NCBI GenBank assembly: GCA_903917305.1
Contig: CAIXAA010000333.1
Coordinates: 1 to 16,568, forward strand
Direction: 5' to 3'
DNA length: 16,568 nucleotides
Source: an uncultured Myxococcales bacterium
GTDB lineage: Bacteria; Myxococcota_A; UBA9042
Part shown: one piece after another, positions 13,710-16,568 of the stretch
Position numbering within the stretch: the first letter of the stretch is position 1
How the letters are laid out: each line of letters starts with the position of its first letter
Made by a program: the position numbers and the translations under genes
The notes under the pieces: generated by a model
Databases searched by the model: none
What the model was told of the DNA's origin: nothing
What the model saw: only the letters and a program-made list of their open reading frames with translations

Positions 13710-16568
13710 ATGCATCCATGGTTCGCGCGCCTCACCGTCTGCTGCGCCGTCGTCGCGGTCTGCCTGGGTCTGGCGGGATGCTCCCAATCCGGCGCGACGG
13801 CCCATGCCGCCGATGTGCCGGGTGCTGCCCAAGACGTTGTCGTGGCGCTCGACGCGGGTCCGGACGCGCTGGTCGCCACTGACGTCCCCGATACGGCTGC
13901 CGTCGCCGACGTGGCCGATGCCGCGTTCGTGCCGGATGTGCCCGATGTTCCTGCAGTTCCCGACGTCGCGGATGCGGCGCCCGCGCCTGACGCGACCGAC
14001 GTCGCCGATGGGGTGGCCGAAGAGGTGGCCGAAACGCCCGACGTGGCCGATGCGTCGCCCGCGGATCTCGGCCCGGATGCGGCCGACGTTGCGGCGCAAG
14101 ACGTCGCTTTGGCTGCGGATGCTGTCGATGCCGGACCTGCCTGCGTCGTGGGCGCAGCGGAGCTGTGCGACGGCCTCGACAACAATTGCGACGGCCAGAC
14201 CGACGAAGCCGCCTGCGACGACGGCAACGACTGCACGGGCGATGCGTGCCAGCCGGCAGCGGGCGGCAAGTTCGCCTGCACGCACACGTTGTTGGCGGAC
14301 GTGACCTGCTCGGACGGCGACGCGTGCACGGTGGGCGACAAGTGCGTGACCGCGGTCTGCATCGCCGGCGTGGCCAAGGTGTGCGACGACGACAACGCCT
14401 GCACCGACGACAGCTGCGACACTAGCAGCGGCAAGTGCGGCTTCCTGCCCAACACCGTGCCTTGCCAGGACGGCAACGCGTGCACCGCGGGCGATGCGTG
14501 CAGCGGCGGCAGCTGCCAGGGCGGGGCGTATACCTGCGCGTGCTCCTTGGGGAATGCCGCGACGGCCTGCAACGACGAGAACGATTGCACGACGGACAGC
14601 TGCGTGCAGCAGGGCGACATCTGGGTGTGCCAGCACGAGGCGCTCACAGGCACGGCGTGCTCCGACGGCAACGCGTGCACCAAGAATGACGTGTGCGCGA
14701 CCGGCGTTTGCGGCGGCACGAGCTACACTTGCGCCGCTGCCGGCGTCTGCCAGATGGCCGGCGTGTGCCAGGGCGACGGCACCTGCACCTTCGCCGACCT
14801 GCCGGACGCGACGACGTGCAGCGACGACAACGCCTGCACCAAGGACGACCAGTGCACCGCGGGCGTTTGCAGCGGCACCACCTACAGTTGCGCGGCGACC
14901 GACCCGTGCCACAAGGCCGGCGCCTGCCTGGGCGATGGCACCTGCCTGCCGTTCAACCAGCCGGACTCGACGCCATGCGATGACGGCAACGGCTGCACCC
15001 GCACCGACACCTGCCTGGGCGGCGTCTGCGTCGGCGCCAACCCCACCATCTGCACGCCGGACGCTTGCCACGATGCCGGCGTCTGCATTCCGGCGCTCGG
15101 CACCTGCTCGAGCCCGGCCAAGAACGACGGCATCGTGTGCGACGACGGCGATCCGTGCACGACCGTCGATGCCTGCAAGGGCGGCAGCTGCAACGGCAGC
15201 GGCGCGCTGGGTTGCGACGATGGAAACGTTTGCACGACGGACAGTTGCGTGGCCCTGCAGGGCTGCAAGCACGTGGCCGTCGCGGACGGCGGTGCTTGCA
15301 CGGACGGCACCGCGTGCACCACGGGCGACAGCTGCCAGGCCGGCGTGTGCACGGGGACCATCGTGGCGTGCGGCGACGGCAATCCTTGCACCGTGGACGC
15401 TTGCGACCCGGCGACGGGCTGCTCGCACACCGCCGGCAACGACGGCGCCGCGTGCGACGACAAGACGGACTGCACCAAGAGCGACACCTGCAGCGGCGGC
15501 ATCTGCTCCGGCACGGCCTACGCCTGCGCGGAGCCCGACGGCTGCCACGTGGCCGGCGTGTGCGTCGGCGACGGTTCCTGCACCTTCGCGAACAAGACCG
15601 ACGCGACGCCGTGCAATGACGGCAACCTGTGCACTTCCGGCGAGAACTGCAAGAGCGGCACCTGCCAGGGCGGCACGGCGTACGTCTGCACCGCCAGCCA
15701 ATGCCAGTCGACGTCGGTCTGCGATGGCAATGGCGGGTGCAGCATCAGCTCCAAGGCCAATGGCGCCGCGTGCAACGATGGCGAGCCTTGCACGGCGAGC
15801 GACGTGTGCTCCTCGGGCGTCTGCGTCGGCACCGGCGTGCCCAACTGCGATGACAGCAACTTCTGCACCAACGACTTCTGCACGCCCGGCATCGGCTGCC
15901 AGCACAGCAACGTCGGCAACGGCACGGCGTGCAGCGATGGCAACGCCTGCACGCAAGTCGACACCTGCCAGTCCGGCGTGTGCACGGGCGCGAGCCCGGT
16001 CGTGTGCGTCGCGAAGGATCAGTGCCACGACATCGGCACTTGCGACCCGCTGAGCGGCGCGTGCGCCAACCCCGCGAAGAACGACGGCGCGACGTGCAAC
16101 GACGGCCAGGCGTGCACCAAGACCGACGTCTGCACCGGCGGCGTGTGCGGCGGGACCAGCTACACGTGCCCCGCCGCGGACGCGTGCCACCAGGCGGGCG
16201 TGTGCGCGGGCGACGGCAGCTGTACTTTCGCCAACAAATCCAACGGCACCGCGTGCGACGACGGCGTCGCCTGCACCAAGTCGGACGTCTGCACCGCGGG
16301 CGTCTGCGGCGGCACGCCGTACACCTGCAGTTCGCCGAACGAATGCCAGACCAACGTGGCTTGCGACGGCACGGGCTGCGCCATCTCCGCCAAGTCCGAC
16401 GGCACGCCGTGCACGGACGACGGCACGTTGTGCACGACCGACCAGTGCCTCGGCGGGGCGTGCTCGCACACGGTGCTCAACTGCGATGACGGCAACGGCT
16501 GCACCGCCGACACGTGCTATTATGCCTTGGGATGCTTGCACAATTACGACGCGGCTCAGCAGTCGTAC
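13710..16568 (+). CDS. Very long cysteine-repeat lipoprotein with MopE-type motif (3' part missing)
   Basis: The first 953 codons are present; the frame is open at the right edge. The signal peptide ends in LAGC, with Cys24 as the lipid site. Residues about 25-144 are an acidic linker of Asp, Val, Ala and Pro (repeated DVAD, DVPD). At 151-166 there is ELCDGLDNNCDGQTDE, the putative metal-binding motif known from MopE and many myxobacterial surface proteins. From there to the edge run about 21 modules of the form C-x-D-G-x-x-C-T-x-x-D-x-C, often ending G-x-C. Many alternate with longer CHxAGVCxGDGxC units. About 120 cysteines are visible. This implies a rigid, disulfide-rich, surface-exposed stalk or adhesin-like protein, possibly binding divalent cations through the many Asp residues; function is otherwise unknown. 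GAGG is 5 nt before the ATG. Confidence 0.92.
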   Translation, partial: MHPWFARLTVCCAVVAVCLGLAGCSQSGATAHAADVPGAAQDVVVALDAGPDALVATDVPDTAAVADVADAAFVPDVPDVPAVPDVADAAPAPDATDVADGVAEEVAETPDVADASPADLGPDAADVAAQDVALAADAVDAGPACVVGAAELCDGLDNNCDGQTDEAACDDGNDCTGDACQPAAGGKFACTHTLLADVTCSDGDACTVGDKCVTAVCIAGVAKVCDDDNACTDDSCDTSSGKCGFLPNTVPCQDGNACTAGDACSGGSCQGGAYTCACSLGNAATACNDENDCTTDSCVQQGDIWVCQHEALTGTACSDGNACTKNDVCATGVCGGTSYTCAAAGVCQMAGVCQGDGTCTFADLPDATTCSDDNACTKDDQCTAGVCSGTTYSCAATDPCHKAGACLGDGTCLPFNQPDSTPCDDGNGCTRTDTCLGGVCVGANPTICTPDACHDAGVCIPALGTCSSPAKNDGIVCDDGDPCTTVDACKGGSCNGSGALGCDDGNVCTTDSCVALQGCKHVAVADGGACTDGTACTTGDSCQAGVCTGTIVACGDGNPCTVDACDPATGCSHTAGNDGAACDDKTDCTKSDTCSGGICSGTAYACAEPDGCHVAGVCVGDGSCTFANKTDATPCNDGNLCTSGENCKSGTCQGGTAYVCTASQCQSTSVCDGNGGCSISSKANGAACNDGEPCTASDVCSSGVCVGTGVPNCDDSNFCTNDFCTPGIGCQHSNVGNGTACSDGNACTQVDTCQSGVCTGASPVVCVAKDQCHDIGTCDPLSGACANPAKNDGATCNDGQACTKTDVCTGGVCGGTSYTCPAADACHQAGVCAGDGSCTFANKSNGTACDDGVACTKSDVCTAGVCGGTPYTCSSPNECQTNVACDGTGCAISAKSDGTPCTDDGTLCTTDQCLGGACSHTVLNCDDGNGCTADTCYYALGCLHNYDAAQQSY
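14214..16524 (+). repeat. Array of about 21 Cys/Asp modules inside the large lipoprotein
   Basis: Protein-level repeats of about 13-20 residues with consensus C-[SDNT]-D-[GD]-N-x-C-T-x-x-D-x-C-x-x-G-x-C; the first is ACDDGNDCTGDAC near 14211. Full copies often alternate with a unit such as GGTSYTCAAAGVCQMAGVC, giving a super-repeat of about 49-52 residues (for example the copies at about 14662 and 14818, and at about 16096 and 16243). Short copies lacking the G-x-C end (for example GCDDGNVCTTDSC, NCDDSNFCTNDFC) are interspersed. The DNA copies are diverged, so the array is old rather than a recent slippage product. Confidence 0.88.

Noticed and set aside
14214..16524. The Cys modules as EGF domains
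   Set aside because: Spacing and the D-G-x-x-C-T core do not follow the six-cysteine EGF pattern; the modules have about four cysteines in 13-20 residues.
13698..16541. A 947-codon open frame on the minus strand opposite the large lipoprotein
   Set aside because: It is a shadow of the GC-rich repeat coding sequence: Ala/Arg/Val/Gly-rich, no domain, no signal peptide. The plus-strand frame has a lipobox and clear Cys modules.

Overview
The window is very GC-rich and coding-dense, with third-position G/C bias. Its gene content suggests a Gram-negative bacterium of the Myxococcota or a related former deltaproteobacterial lineage. The evidence is four signal-peptidase-II lipoproteins, three of them cysteine-rich and two with an Asp/Ala/Val-rich linker behind the lipid anchor; a MopE-type motif (CDGLDNNCDG); and a TonB-dependent receptor that carries its own TonB-like domain. 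Species cannot be assigned. No rRNA, tRNA, CRISPR array, insertion sequence or phage gene was seen, and no gene-free stretch exceeds 300 bases (the longest is 9595-9859).

Layout. 1-1742 (minus): dUTPase (dut), followed 8 nt later by a TonB-domain/TonB-dependent receptor cut by the left window edge. 1860-3398 (plus): a solitary histidine ammonia-lyase (hutH), divergent from dut. Its stop codon lies 3 nt from that of a convergent cysteine-rich lipoprotein. 7111-3402 (minus): a four-gene run of a four-TM membrane protein, a 128-aa protein resembling the N-terminal domain of fatty-alcohol-oxidase-type GMC enzymes, a GMC oxidoreductase, and the cysteine-rich lipoprotein. The first three are joined by 4-nt stop/start overlaps. 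7279-11230 (plus): the ABC-F factor EttA, an exported cupin, a perfect hairpin plus a (GGAACC)12 array, a Cys-rich lipoprotein, and GreB. 11305-12207 (plus): a YqcC-like/ankyrin fusion. 12899-12237 (minus): an unknown lipoprotein. 13067-13555 (plus): a membrane-anchored CxxCH haem-binding-type protein. 13710 to the right edge (plus): a very long lipoprotein with about 21 repeats of a C-x-D-G-x-x-C-T type, still open at the edge.

How the parts fit. Housekeeping genes (dut, ettA, greB) are interleaved with envelope functions: outer-membrane uptake, periplasmic redox and surface lipoproteins. The GMC run is the best candidate for a multi-component system. An FAD oxidoreductase, a detached companion domain and a membrane protein are translationally coupled, so they probably act together at the membrane on a hydrophobic alcohol or similar substrate; the substrate is not identifiable. 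Other points worth a second look are the receptor with a built-in TonB-like domain, the GGAACC array in front of a lipoprotein, the YqcC-ankyrin fusion and the large disulfide-rich lipoprotein.
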